Positions 1 to 8,698 of a DNA stretch of 64,000 bases are shown here, piece after piece. A program made the position numbers and the translations under genes. Each line of letters opens with the position of its first letter. The stretch's first letter is position 1. Below the pieces are notes generated by a model, which saw nothing but the letters and a program-made list of their open reading frames with translations, was not told where the DNA came from and did not search any database. The DNA comes from Novosphingobium pentaromativorans US6-1 (lineage in GTDB: Bacteria; Pseudomonadota; Alphaproteobacteria; Sphingomonadales; Sphingomonadaceae): positions 1,815,501-1,879,500 of the forward strand of contig NZ_CP009291.1 in NCBI RefSeq assembly GCF_000767465.1, in the 5' to 3' direction.

Positions 1-99
1 GGTCTGGCGCTTGATCTCGACCAGGATGACCGACCCGTCGGCCATGGCGATGGGTCCCTCGGGAAACTCCAGGCCCTCTGTAACCGTTTCAAATTCCAT
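1..99 (-). CDS. SMP-30/gluconolactonase-family protein, 5' end only
   Basis: Only the first 33 codons lie in the window; the gene reads leftwards off the edge. The translation begins MEFETVTEGLEFPEGP and continues with a DGSVILVEI strand, the usual first blade of SMP-30/gluconolactonase/LRE beta-propellers; the Glu of FPEGP is normally a metal ligand in that family. A GAGGA ribosome-binding sequence lies just before the ATG at 99. It follows the alcohol dehydrogenase gene on the same strand after 62 bases, so the two are probably cotranscribed. Members hydrolyse lactones or related esters, which would fit a pathway containing a flavin monooxygenase, but so short a piece cannot fix the substrate. 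Confidence 0.7.
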   Translation of the reverse strand, partial: MEFETVTEGLEFPEGPIAMADGSVILVEIKRQT

Positions 100-161
100 G
101 TTTTCCTCGCTCCAAAATGGATGCAAGCCACTGCCCGAAGGCAGTGACGAGATGCGGCGAC

Positions 162-1247
162 TTAGTGGTCGAACTCGATCACCGCGCGGGCGACCTGGCC
201 GTCGCGCATGGCATCGAAGCCCTTGTTGATTTCCTCCAGTGCCAGGCGCATCGTCACCATCTTGTCCAGCTCAAGCCGGCCCTGCATGTAGAGATCGATG
301 ATCTGGGGGATCTGGATCGGGAAACGGTTCGAACCGAGATAGGAGCCCTGTAGCCTGCGCTCGCGAAGCAGGGCAAAGGCCGGAAAATTGACCATGTCCG
401 AAGGCGGCGCGGCCCCGACCACGGTAGCCGTACCGCCCGGCTCTACCATCATGATGGACTGGGACATCGTAGCCCCCCTGCCCACGCATTCCAGCGCATG
501 ACGCACGCCGCCACCGGTCAATTCCAGCACGGCCTCGACCGGATCCCCGTCTGCCGCGCAGATGAAGTCGGTTGCGCCGAAATCGCGAGCCAGCGCCTCT
601 TTCCCGCGCGACATGTCGATCGCGATGATGCGGCCTGCACCGGCGATTTTCGCACCGTTGATGGCGGGCAGACCGACGCCGCCGCATCCGATCACCGCCA
701 CCGTATCGCCTGGCCGGATGCCTGCTGTATTCACCGCGGCGCCGAACCCGGTCATCACCGCACAGCCGATCACCGCGGCACGGTCCAACGGCATGTCCCG
801 CCGGATCGCCACAACGGCATGCTCGTGAGTGAGGATCTGCTCGGCAAAGGAGGAAAGCTTGAGGAATTGCGGGAGGTCATTGCCGTTCTGGGAAATACGC
901 GAAGGCTCGTTTGCGCTGCGCACCGTATCTTCGGAAACGCACAGCGACATACGTCCGCCCAAGCAGTAATTACAATGTCCGCAATATGCTGTAATACACG
1001 TGACGACATGATCGCCCGGCTTCACTGTCTGGACTTCAGAACCGACCGCTTCCACGATTCCGGCACTTTCGTGCCCGAGAACGATAGGCATTTGCGTCGG
1101 ATACACGCCGTCCACAAAGCTCAGGTCGCTGTGACACAATCCGGCAGCTGCAGTGCGAATCAGAACTTCATGCGGCCCGGGCTTGTCCAACTGGACGTTT
1201 TCGATCGTCATCGGTTTGCCAGCTTCGCGCAGAACTGCAGCCTTCAT
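162..1247 (-). CDS. Zinc-dependent alcohol dehydrogenase (MDR superfamily)
   Basis: This 361-residue protein is a cytoplasmic medium-chain zinc alcohol dehydrogenase, oxidising an alcohol to an aldehyde or ketone with a nicotinamide cofactor. Catalytic-zinc residues are visible at Cys38 (GLCHSD) and His59-Glu60 (LGHES). The structural-zinc loop has Cys89, Cys92, Cys95 and Cys103, and the Rossmann motif is GCGGVG. The GCAVMTGFGAA segment resembles class III/NDMA-type alcohol dehydrogenases. I chose the ATG at 1247 because MKAAVLREAGKP is the usual family start and GGAGAG lies just upstream; an in-frame extension to 1319 has no such support. It probably oxidises an alcohol made by the P450s nearby, but its substrate is unknown. 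Confidence 0.9.
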   Translation of the reverse strand: MKAAVLREAGKPMTIENVQLDKPGPHEVLIRTAAAGLCHSDLSFVDGVYPTQMPIVLGHESAGIVEAVGSEVQTVKPGDHVVTCITAYCGHCNYCLGGRMSLCVSEDTVRSANEPSRISQNGNDLPQFLKLSSFAEQILTHEHAVVAIRRDMPLDRAAVIGCAVMTGFGAAVNTAGIRPGDTVAVIGCGGVGLPAINGAKIAGAGRIIAIDMSRGKEALARDFGATDFICAADGDPVEAVLELTGGGVRHALECVGRGATMSQSIMMVEPGGTATVVGAAPPSDMVNFPAFALLRERRLQGSYLGSNRFPIQIPQIIDLYMQGRLELDKMVTMRLALEEINKGFDAMRDGQVARAVIEFDH

Positions 1248-1516
1248 CCATTCTCTCCATGCAATTGCCGGCATCGATGTGACATCGGAATATATCCGCC
1301 CAGGCCGGCTCGGGCACAATGCGCGCCACGTTGATCATCCTGTGCCGATACAGGTCAAGGTAAAAATCCGAAAATAAATCGAACGACAACACCGGAGAAC
1401 CGGACGAGTACGAATATTCCGCAGCGAAATGGTCTTCAGGTGCGGATGCGGTTTTCGGAGATCTTCGCCTGACGTCCCCAAATGGCTATCATGCCGAAAG
1501 CGCGGAAAGGCCGCGC

Positions 1517-2401
1517 TCACAGGATGGGAGCATGATCCACAATCAGTTCTTCCAGAAAATCCATGACCGCCCTGACCCTTGGCAATCGCGACAAGTCGCT
1601 GTGAACAACCAGCCAGTAGCTGCGCACGACCTCCACCTCATCGACCAGAATACGAACCAGGCGATCGTCCTTCTCCGAAGCCAGCACGTGGAGAATGCCC
1701 AGGCCCAGGCCCGCAGTCACTGCGAGATGCTGCGCAATGCTGGAGCTGGAGCGGAACACGACCCGAGCATCGGGCACGACATAGTCCAGCGCCACCATCT
1801 CGGGGGATGCGACCAGTTCGTCGATATAGGAGACGAAACCGTGGCTCTCGACATCCTTCAGCGTTTCGATCGTCGGATGCTGTTCGAGGTAGCTGCGCGA
1901 GGCATAGAGACCAAGCCGGAAATCGGTGAGCTTCCGGGCGATCAGCCGACCCCGAGGCGGCCTGCGCAACGTGATCGCAATATCGGCTTCACGCTTGGAC
2001 AGGCTGATGGATCGGCTTTCCGGCGAGAGTTCCAGCACCAGACGAGGGTGCCGCTCAGCAATCCCGGCAATGTTAGGGGCCACCAGGAAGGTACCGAAGA
2101 TTTCCGGTGTCGCCAGGCGCACGGTACCGCTGATGTCGCCGTCACGTCCCACGACATCGTCGGTTGCAGCCATGATCGCAGCCTCGACCTTTTCTGCACC
2201 CGTCACGAGAGCAAGCGCGGCTGCGGTCGGCGCAAGACCACGCGGGGAACGATCGAAGAGCCGGGTGTCGAGCGCGGCCTCCAATTGGGTGAGACGGCGG
2301 ATAACCGTACTGTGGTCCACGCCCATCGCGCGCGCAGCGGCGAGCGCGTTGCCGCGCCGGACAACTTGCAGGAATGTCAGAAGCAGATCAGAGTTGAGCA
2401 T
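1517..2401 (-). CDS. LysR-family transcriptional regulator
   Basis: This 294-residue regulator has an N-terminal winged helix-turn-helix (residues about 1-60, including the AARAMGVDHSTVIRRLTQLE recognition segment) followed by a LysR substrate-binding domain. The start MLNSDLLLTFLQVV at 2401 is the usual LysR beginning; 18 more codons are open upstream but do not resemble the family. No clear Shine-Dalgarno sequence precedes it. It is divergent from the semialdehyde dehydrogenase gene at 2493, with 91 bases between the starts, the classic arrangement for LysR control of a divergent target. The alcohol dehydrogenase downstream on the same strand is a second possible target. The inducer is not evident. 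Confidence 0.9.
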   Translation of the reverse strand: MLNSDLLLTFLQVVRRGNALAAARAMGVDHSTVIRRLTQLEAALDTRLFDRSPRGLAPTAAALALVTGAEKVEAAIMAATDDVVGRDGDISGTVRLATPEIFGTFLVAPNIAGIAERHPRLVLELSPESRSISLSKREADIAITLRRPPRGRLIARKLTDFRLGLYASRSYLEQHPTIETLKDVESHGFVSYIDELVASPEMVALDYVVPDARVVFRSSSSIAQHLAVTAGLGLGILHVLASEKDDRLVRILVDEVEVVRSYWLVVHSDLSRLPRVRAVMDFLEELIVDHAPIL

Positions 2402-2492
2402 TGCAAAATCGCACAATGGATCGGAACTTTTTCCTGTATCCCTGCCGAATGCCAATGGCTAGAAGGAAAGCGAGAATTTCGGAGAGGCAGAT

Positions 2493-3992
2493 ATGCGCGA
2501 CATCACCCATTTCATCGATGGCGCTGCGGCGACGATGGAATCGCGGCGCAGCGGCGATGTTTATGATCCATCCACTGGCCAGGTTCAGGCACGTGTAGCG
2601 CTTGCGACGGCCGCGGGCCTTGAGCAAGTGGTCGAAAGCGCCAGGGCGGCCCAGCCGCACTGGGCGGCTCTCAATCCACAACGCCGTGCCCGTGTGATGT
2701 TCCGTTTCAAGGAACTGATCGAACAGCATATGGATGAACTCGCCCACCTGCTTTCCAGCGAGCATGGCAAGGTGGTCGCCGATTCCCGCGGCGATCTGCA
2801 GCGCGGGCTGGAAGTCGTCGAATTCGCATGCGGCATCCCCCACCTGCTGAAAGGCGAATATACCGAAGGCGCCGGCCCGGGGATCGACGTCTATTCCATG
2901 CGGCAGCCGCTGGGCATCGTTGCCGGAATCACGCCTTTCAACTTTCCGGCGATGATCCCCTTGTGGATGGCCGCACCCGCGATCGCCTGCGGCAATGCCT
3001 TCATCCTGAAACCATCCGAGCGCGATCCCTCCGTCCCGGTCCGGCTGGCCGAACTCGCCATTGAAGCGGGACTGCCCAAAGGCATCCTCAATGTCCTGCA
3101 CGGCGACAAGGAAATCGTCGACGCGATCCTCGACCACCCCGAGATAAAGGCCGTCAGCTTCGTCGGCTCGTCCGACATTGCGCAATATGTGTACGGTCGC
3201 GGCGCGACGAACGGCAAGCGCATGCAGTGCATGGGCGGCGCGAAGAACCACGGCATCATCCTGCCCGACGCGGACCTGGATCAGGCAGTAGCCGATATCG
3301 TCGGCGCCGCCTACGGATCGGCGGGCGAGCGCTGCATGGCGCTCCCGGTGGTCACTCCGGTCGGCGAGGCAACCGCCAATGCGCTGCGCGAGAAGCTCGT
3401 GGAAGCGATCAACGGCCTGCGGGTAGGCATCGCCACCGACCCGGACGCGCATTACGGCCCTGTCGTCAGCGCGCAGCACAAGGAGCGTATCGAGAACTAT
3501 ATCCAGATGGCCGCCGATGAAGGGGCGGAGATCGTCGTGGACGGACGCGACTTCTCGCTTCAGGGCTACGAAGATGGATATTTCCTCGCCCCGACCCTGA
3601 TCGATCGAGTCACGGCGAACATGAAGAGCTATCAGGATGAGATCTTCGGTCCGGTCCTGCAGATGGTTCGCGCGGAGACCTTCGAGGAAGCCCTGAGCTA
3701 TCCCTCGAAGCATCAGTATGGCAACGGGGTCGCGATCTTTACGCGAAATGGCAACTACGCTCGCGAATTCGCCGCCAAGGTCGAAGTCGGAATGGTGGGC
3801 ATCAATGTGCCGATTCCGGTTCCGGTCGCCTACCACAGCTTCGGTGGCTGGAAGCGCTCGGGGTTTGGCGATCTCAATCAGTACGGGATGGACGGCGTGC
3901 GCTTCTATACGCGCACGAAGACCGTCACGCAGCGCTGGCCCAGCGGCGGCGGCGTGGTGGATCAGAGCTTCGTCATCCCGACGATGAATTGA
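2493..3992 (+). CDS. mmsA: CoA-acylating methylmalonate-semialdehyde dehydrogenase family
   Basis: This 499-residue protein matches the MmsA branch of the aldehyde dehydrogenase superfamily, which converts methylmalonate or malonate semialdehyde to propionyl- or acetyl-CoA with NAD and CoA. The active-site Cys281 sits in [13 protein letters not shown], the typical MmsA sequence, and the N terminus (THFIDG then VYDPSTGQV) is family-like. The length is standard. GGAGAGG precedes the ATG. It is followed after 19 bases by a ferredoxin gene. In this catabolic setting it may handle another short acyl semialdehyde rather than serve valine breakdown, so the symbol names the family and not a proven role. 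Confidence 0.88.
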   Translation: MRDITHFIDGAAATMESRRSGDVYDPSTGQVQARVALATAAGLEQVVESARAAQPHWAALNPQRRARVMFRFKELIEQHMDELAHLLSSEHGKVVADSRGDLQRGLEVVEFACGIPHLLKGEYTEGAGPGIDVYSMRQPLGIVAGITPFNFPAMIPLWMAAPAIACGNAFILKPSERDPSVPVRLAELAIEAGLPKGILNVLHGDKEIVDAILDHPEIKAVSFVGSSDIAQYVYGRGATNGKRMQCMGGAKNHGIILPDADLDQAVADIVGAAYGSAGERCMALPVVTPVGEATANALREKLVEAINGLRVGIATDPDAHYGPVVSAQHKERIENYIQMAADEGAEIVVDGRDFSLQGYEDGYFLAPTLIDRVTANMKSYQDEIFGPVLQMVRAETFEEALSYPSKHQYGNGVAIFTRNGNYAREFAAKVEVGMVGINVPIPVPVAYHSFGGWKRSGFGDLNQYGMDGVRFYTRTKTVTQRWPSGGGVVDQSFVIPTMN

Positions 3993-4011
3993 ATCTGGAG
4001 GAATTTCACCG

Positions 4012-4329
4012 ATGCCCAAGTTGACCATCGTCACACGCGAAGGCGAAGAGCGCGAGATCGCCGCCGAGGAAGGCCGTTCCGTCATGGAAGTAATCCGCGA
4101 TGCCGGGTTCGACGAACTCCTGGCCCTGTGCGGTGGATGCTGCTCCTGCGCTACATGCCATGTTATGGTCGCTCCTGAATTCGCAGACCGTCTGCCGCCG
4201 ATCAGCGAAGACGAAAACGATCTGCTCGACAGTTCCGAACATCGCACAGAACTGTCGCGGCTTTCGTGCCAGTTGCCGGTCACCGAATCGATCGACGGCT
4301 TGCGGATCACCATCGCACCGGAAGATTGA
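4012..4329 (+). CDS. [2Fe-2S] ferredoxin, adrenodoxin/putidaredoxin type
   Basis: The 105-residue protein has the cluster-binding pattern of P450-partner ferredoxins: Cys40, Cys46 and Cys49 (C-x5-C-x2-C inside [10 protein letters not shown]) and Cys86 in RLSCQLPV. Two extra cysteines (43 and 44) lie inside the loop, which is less common. A GGAGG sequence precedes the ATG. With four P450 genes in the same region and no other [2Fe-2S] ferredoxin in the window, it is the obvious electron donor to one or more of them. No ferredoxin reductase is encoded in the window, so that partner must lie elsewhere. Confidence 0.92.
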   Translation: MPKLTIVTREGEEREIAAEEGRSVMEVIRDAGFDELLALCGGCCSCATCHVMVAPEFADRLPPISEDENDLLDSSEHRTELSRLSCQLPVTESIDGLRITIAPED

Positions 4330-4583
4330 TCGCCTGAGGGGCTGCTGCGCGGGAACGGAAATCATGTCGCGGCAGGCGTTGCGTTCAATGACCGGCAGCA
4401 TATGATCGAGGTAACCGACCAGATTGACGGAATCGTATCGGGAGAGCCATTTGCATCGCAACGCATTGAAAGAGGCGCTCAAAATGGCGCCTGCGTTGCA
4501 TTACCTTTGCGGACGCGTCTTGCGACGTTCCGGATTTCTGCAAGACCGAAGCTGAATTAGGCGACGACTAGAAAGGCCTTCAC

Positions 4584-5504
4584 GTGGATCTTCGTCACAT
4601 GCAACATTTCGTCGCTGTCGCCGAGGAAAAGCACTTCGGCAACGCGGCTCGCCGCCTGAACATGTCTCAGCCACCACTCAGCCAATCAATTCAACGCCTT
4701 GAGGCTGAACTGGGCGTAACCCTGCTCGAGCGCTCGAGGCGCAAGGTGGAATTGACGCGGGCCGGGAAAATCTTCCTGGAAGAAGCCCGGCGCACCTTGC
4801 GACAGGCCGATCTGGCCCGCGCAATGACGCAGCGCGCCGGCCAGCCGATTCCCGACGTGCGCGTAAGCTTCATCGGGCCCGCATTATACCACGTCCTACC
4901 GTCCCTGATCGTCAAGTTTCGCTCCGCAGTTCCCGACGTACACGTCCGGCTTTTCGAGCATCCGTCATCACGGCAGGTCGAAGGTTTGCAACATGGCGAA
5001 TTCGATGTCGGCTTCGTCACTGCCGCGACTGACCGAACGGACGAGTTCGATTCGTTCATCGTGGAGCGTTCAAGAATAGTCGCAGCCGTTCCCGCCAACG
5101 GACCTTTCGCAGAACACACGTCGGTCGCGCTCAACGAACTGGCCCAGCAACCCTTCATCACGCCGCCCCAGCGCTACAGCATATATTCCAAGGACATGCT
5201 TGAAATGTTCAAGGCTGTAGGGGTGATGCCGCAGGTAACCCAAGAGGCGACACAGACGAATACGGCGATCAGCCTGGTCGCTGCGGGCCTGGGCTGCAGC
5301 TTGGTTCCGGCGACCGCAGCGGTGGCGCACGTTCGCAACGTCAAGTATCTGCCGATCATCGATGACACGGTGCGGACCGTTGCCGAACTTGCGATGATCT
5401 GGCTGCCCAAGCATGTGAGCGAGCGCGGGAAGTCCTTCATCGAACTTGTCCGAGCACAAGTCGACGAGAGCCAGCCCCCACAGGACCTGGATACTCTGCT
5501 ATGA
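4584..5504 (+). CDS. LysR-family transcriptional regulator
   Basis: This 306-residue regulator begins with a GTG codon: MDLRHMQHFVAVAEEKHFGN is the canonical LysR opening and AAAGG lies upstream. The helix-turn-helix covers about residues 17-40 (AARRLNMSQPPLSQSIQRLE), followed by a substrate-binding domain. The sequence is of the aromatic-catabolism type related to BenM/CatM and HcaR, which respond to aromatic or CoA-linked intermediates; that placing is by resemblance only. It points towards the E1 gene at 5808 and may control that operon. Confidence 0.88.
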   Translation: MDLRHMQHFVAVAEEKHFGNAARRLNMSQPPLSQSIQRLEAELGVTLLERSRRKVELTRAGKIFLEEARRTLRQADLARAMTQRAGQPIPDVRVSFIGPALYHVLPSLIVKFRSAVPDVHVRLFEHPSSRQVEGLQHGEFDVGFVTAATDRTDEFDSFIVERSRIVAAVPANGPFAEHTSVALNELAQQPFITPPQRYSIYSKDMLEMFKAVGVMPQVTQEATQTNTAISLVAAGLGCSLVPATAAVAHVRNVKYLPIIDDTVRTVAELAMIWLPKHVSERGKSFIELVRAQVDESQPPQDLDTLL

Positions 5505-5807
5505 CTGACCGGCGGCGCAATTCACTGCAGTCACGCCCAGGCAACCCAAGGGATCTGTCGCAGCTCAACAAACGCTTTGACCTGCACTCCCCGGGCGCGA
5601 TAGTGCGGTTCGAGAACGCGAGAGGGGGCCTCCGATACATGGCCGGCCGCGACGCCGACCATGGCGCCTCTTTTGAAGACGCTTCCAAAGTACACATCCG
5701 ATGCGCCGAGCTCGTCGGCGGGAATATCCACGGAACCATGAACGGTTCCGCTGCAACGCGAGAGCAGCGGCCGAATGACTGATATTAGCGGAGAGGTAGA
5801 CGCTAGA
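5505..5807. other. Gap before the E1 operon, no supported gene
   Basis: About 300 bases between the LysR gene and the E1 alpha start. Both strands are open for 80-100 codons, but neither reading resembles a family I know, and a ribosome-binding site is not evident for either. The minus-strand reading (5839 to 5531) has a protein-like composition and might be a gene remnant. GGAGAGG at 5790-5796 is the ribosome-binding site for the next gene. Confidence 0.4.
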
Positions 5808-6818
5808 ATGCAAAGCAGTTCTGAAGACGCGCGCGTCAATCGCGCAATTCCGGATGCAGAAACCCAGCTCGAAATCTATCGGCGTATGGCCCTTATCGCC
5901 AGGAACGACGAGGTTTCGCGCAAGGTCATCAAGACCGGACGCCTGATGATGCCGTATTATTCACCGCGCGGGCAGGAAGTCATTCCGTCCGCCCTGTCGG
6001 TCAATCTCAACCACGATGACCAGATCTGCACGATCTATCGGGGCACGCACGACATGCTCGCCAAGGGCGTGCCTTTGCGCGACCTGTGGGCGGAAGTCGC
6101 CGGGCGCGTTACGGGCACCTGCAAAGGCAAGGGCGGTCCGATGCACATCACCCACCCTGCTTCCGGCGCGATCCTGACGACCGGCATCGTCGGCTCGTCC
6201 ATGCCGATCGCGAACGGTCTCGCCTGGGCCCACAAGCTCGACGGCAGCAAGCGCGTGGTGATTGCCTACTTCGGCGATGCGGCCTCCAATATCGGCGCGT
6301 TCCACGAGAGCCTCAACCTGGCCTCGCTCTGGAAACTGCCTGTCATTTTCGTGTGTCAGAACAATCTGTTCGGCGAACACACGCGGTACGAGAATGCCAC
6401 CAGCGTGGACCAGGTGTCCAAACGCTCTGCAAGCTACTCGATGCCCGGCGTCACTGTTGACGGCAACGACCCCATCGAAATGTACGCAGCCGCGCATGAA
6501 GCGATCGCCCGTGCCCGTGAAGGTGGCGGCCCGACTCTGATCGAAGCCATGACCTTCCGCTTCCACGGTCACGTCTTCGGCGACGATGACAGCTACATGA
6601 CCAAGGAAGAAAAGGCCGCGGCAATCGCCAAGGATCCGGTTCCCGCGTTCCGCGCCAAGCTGATCGCCGATGGCATTGCCACGGAAGAAGATCTTGCGGC
6701 GATGGAAAAGACCATTGCCGACGATATCGAAGACGCAGTGCAATATGCTCTCGGCAGCGACTTGCCGCACGCGAGCGAACTGACCACCGATGTCTATGCC
6801 GAAGCAGGGGTTGCGTGA
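5808..6818 (+). CDS. 2-oxoacid/acetoin dehydrogenase-type E1 component, alpha subunit
   Basis: The protein (336 residues from the chosen start) is the thiamine-diphosphate-binding alpha subunit of an E1 like pyruvate, branched-chain or acetoin dehydrogenases. The ThDP/Mg motif runs from GDAASNIGAFHESLN to CQNN, and the TYRGTHD-like (IYRGTHDMLAKG) and HGHVFGDD segments are typical of PdhA/AcoA proteins. I preferred the ATG at 5808 because GGAGAGG lies 11 bases upstream; an ATG at 5775 is also in frame. The stop overlaps the beta-subunit start by one base, so the two are translationally coupled. It would decarboxylate a 2-oxoacid or cleave an acetoin-like diketone and pass the acyl group to a lipoyl carrier. 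Confidence 0.9.
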   Translation: MQSSSEDARVNRAIPDAETQLEIYRRMALIARNDEVSRKVIKTGRLMMPYYSPRGQEVIPSALSVNLNHDDQICTIYRGTHDMLAKGVPLRDLWAEVAGRVTGTCKGKGGPMHITHPASGAILTTGIVGSSMPIANGLAWAHKLDGSKRVVIAYFGDAASNIGAFHESLNLASLWKLPVIFVCQNNLFGEHTRYENATSVDQVSKRSASYSMPGVTVDGNDPIEMYAAAHEAIARAREGGGPTLIEAMTFRFHGHVFGDDDSYMTKEEKAAAIAKDPVPAFRAKLIADGIATEEDLAAMEKTIADDIEDAVQYALGSDLPHASELTTDVYAEAGVA

Positions 6819-7834
6819 TGGCTGTCGAAACGAAGAAGCTCAATATCATCCAGGCCATCAACGAAGGCCTGTCCGAAGCCATGGCGGCCGATGACAAGGT
6901 GATCGTTTTCGGCGAGGACGTGGCCGACCGCGAGGGCGGCGGCGTTGTCGGCGTTACGCATGGCCTTTCGACCAGATTCGGGGACGAGCGTGTCCGTTCC
7001 ACCCCGATTTCGGAGCAGGCGATCATCGGTGCCGCCATCGGTGCAGCGATCAACGGGTACAAGCCCGTCGCCGAGATCATGCTGATGAACTTCACCACGG
7101 TGGCGATGGACATGATCGTCAATCATGCGGCGAAGCTGCGCTACATGTCCGGTGGGCAGACCGGCGTGCCGATCACGATTCGAATGATGACAGGAGCAGG
7201 CATCTCGGTCGCGGGGCAGCACAGCGACTTTCTCGAGGCATGGTTTGCACATACACCCGGCCTCAAGGTCGTCGCCCCTTCGTCTGCAGCCGATGCCAAG
7301 GGCCTGATGCTTTCCTGCATCGACGATCCCGATCCGTGCATCTTCATCGAATGCTCCCGCGCCTATGCCATGGCGGACGACGTGCCGGTAGGGGCGCAGC
7401 GCATTCCCCTGGGCAAGGCGAAAGTGGTCCGTGAGGGCGCAGATGTGACAGTCGTCACTTATTCCGAGATCGTCCACCGCGCCCTGAAGGCAGCGAAGGC
7501 GCTTGAGGACGAAGGGCTTTCGGTGGAAGTCATCGATTTGCGCACCATCGCTCCCTGGGACCGTGACACGGTGATCGAATCCGCAAGGAAGACGGGCCGC
7601 GTCGTCGTCGCGCACGAAGCCGTTCGTCGCTTCGGCGTGGGCGCCGAGATCGCCGCAACCTTGCAGGAGGAACTGTTCGGCGAGCTCAAGGCCCCGGTGA
7701 TGCGTGTCGGCGCACCGTTCGCGCCGGTGCCCTTCTCGAAGCCGCTCGAAGAAGCCTTCCTTATCTCGGCCGATCAGATCGCCGACGCCATCAGATCGAC
7801 GACCGGGGCCAAAACTCCGGTGACTACATCCTAA
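6818..7834 (+). CDS. 2-oxoacid/acetoin dehydrogenase-type E1 component, beta subunit
   Basis: This 338-residue protein is the transketolase-like beta subunit that completes the E1 active site. VIVFGEDVADREGG carries the conserved Glu that activates ThDP, and the C-terminal transketolase domain follows (from about residue 200). The ATG at 6818 shares its first base with the alpha-subunit stop. A GTG one codon earlier is possible but adds nothing. The lipoyl-domain gene starts 18 bases downstream. The natural reading is an alpha2beta2 E1 acting in a catabolic pathway, because no pyruvate-dehydrogenase core genes (aceF or pdhC, lpdA) accompany it. Confidence 0.91.
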   Translation: MAVETKKLNIIQAINEGLSEAMAADDKVIVFGEDVADREGGGVVGVTHGLSTRFGDERVRSTPISEQAIIGAAIGAAINGYKPVAEIMLMNFTTVAMDMIVNHAAKLRYMSGGQTGVPITIRMMTGAGISVAGQHSDFLEAWFAHTPGLKVVAPSSAADAKGLMLSCIDDPDPCIFIECSRAYAMADDVPVGAQRIPLGKAKVVREGADVTVVTYSEIVHRALKAAKALEDEGLSVEVIDLRTIAPWDRDTVIESARKTGRVVVAHEAVRRFGVGAEIAATLQEELFGELKAPVMRVGAPFAPVPFSKPLEEAFLISADQIADAIRSTTGAKTPVTTS

Positions 7835-7852
7835 ACCAAAGCAGAGGACAGT

Positions 7853-8083
7853 ATGGCAACAGATATCATTATGCCCAAGATCGGCTTTTCGATGACCGAA
7901 GGCGTGCTTTCGGAATGGCTCATACAGAACGGCGCATCCGTCAAGGAAGGCGATCCCCTGTTCTCGGTTGAGAGCGACAAGTCCACCAACGAGGTCGAAT
8001 CGCCGGCATCGGGTACTTTGACGATTTCAGCCGAAGCAGGGGAAACCTACGAGGTCGGAGCGATACTCGGCTCGATCGGGTAA
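7853..8083 (+). CDS. Stand-alone lipoyl (biotinyl/lipoyl attachment) domain protein
   Basis: A single 76-residue lipoyl domain: MPKIGFSMTEG is the usual start of E2 lipoyl domains, and Lys43 in VESDKSTNEVESP is the attachment lysine at the tip of the hairpin. AGAGGA precedes the ATG. In ordinary complexes this domain is the N terminus of an E2 acyltransferase; here the reading ends right after the domain, with no linker, peripheral-subunit-binding domain or catalytic domain. It follows the two E1 genes closely, so it most likely receives the acyl group from that E1. Biotin attachment is less likely, because the E1 neighbours point to lipoate and the AMKM-type biotin motif is absent. Confidence 0.9.
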   Translation: MATDIIMPKIGFSMTEGVLSEWLIQNGASVKEGDPLFSVESDKSTNEVESPASGTLTISAEAGETYEVGAILGSIG

Positions 8084-8260
8084 TCGTTTCCGCACAGGCC
8101 CTTAGCGGCATTGCGGAAACGTCCTGCGCGACGTTATCGACATGGGCTGACGATCGGCACGGCTTCACCGTCCGGACGCCCCCTTGGCGACAGACAAAAA
8201 CGGGATAATTCTTGGGATGTTGGGTGTATTCAAGGCCCTCGGACAGGCGGAGCAGCGGTA

Positions 8261-8698
8261 ATGGCAGAAAAAGAAGCACCACCGGCTCGCGCCATACGGC
8301 AGTTGCCCGCACTGGATGAGGAAAACAAAGCCTTCTGGACCGGAGGCGAACGCGGCGAACTGATGATCGTGCGCTGCAGCGGCTGCGAGCACTATATCCA
8401 CCCGCCGCGCCCTCGCTGCCACCTGTGCGGCAGCAGCGCGGTGGCGCCTGTGCCGGTTTCCGGCCGCGGCAAGGTCAAGTCCTTTACCATCAATGCACAG
8501 GCCTGGATGCCCGGCCTGAAAATTCCCTACGTCGTCGCCGCAGTGGAGCTGGACGAGCAGGAACGGCTCTACGTCTTTTCCAACATCGTCGGTTGCCCGG
8601 TCCAGGACGTGCGCAGCGGCATGCCGGTCGAGGTCGAATTCGAAAACATCGAGGATGTCTGGATCCCCCTGTTTCATCCTGTGGAGCGTGTCGCATGA
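8261..8698 (+). CDS. DUF35 (Zn-ribbon plus OB-fold) protein, partner of the thiolase-like protein
   Basis: The 145-residue protein has a rubredoxin-like zinc ribbon (CSGCEHYIHPPRPRCHLCGS, two CxxC pairs) followed by an OB fold ending ENIEDVWIPLFHP, the layout of DUF35/ChsH2-type proteins. These form complexes with thiolase-like enzymes, for example ChsH2 with the Ltp2 aldolase in steroid side-chain breakdown. I chose ATG 8261 because the family starts shortly before the zinc ribbon; an upstream extension to 8111 looks unrelated. The stop overlaps the thiolase-like start (ATGA), supporting a complex of the two products. Confidence 0.88.
   Translation: MAEKEAPPARAIRQLPALDEENKAFWTGGERGELMIVRCSGCEHYIHPPRPRCHLCGSSAVAPVPVSGRGKVKSFTINAQAWMPGLKIPYVVAAVELDEQERLYVFSNIVGCPVQDVRSGMPVEVEFENIEDVWIPLFHPVERVA

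Noticed and set aside
2388..4313. A 641-codon open reading on the minus strand opposite the semialdehyde dehydrogenase and ferredoxin genes
   Set aside because: It is antisense to two well-supported genes, has no family features, and is explained by high GC at the third codon position.
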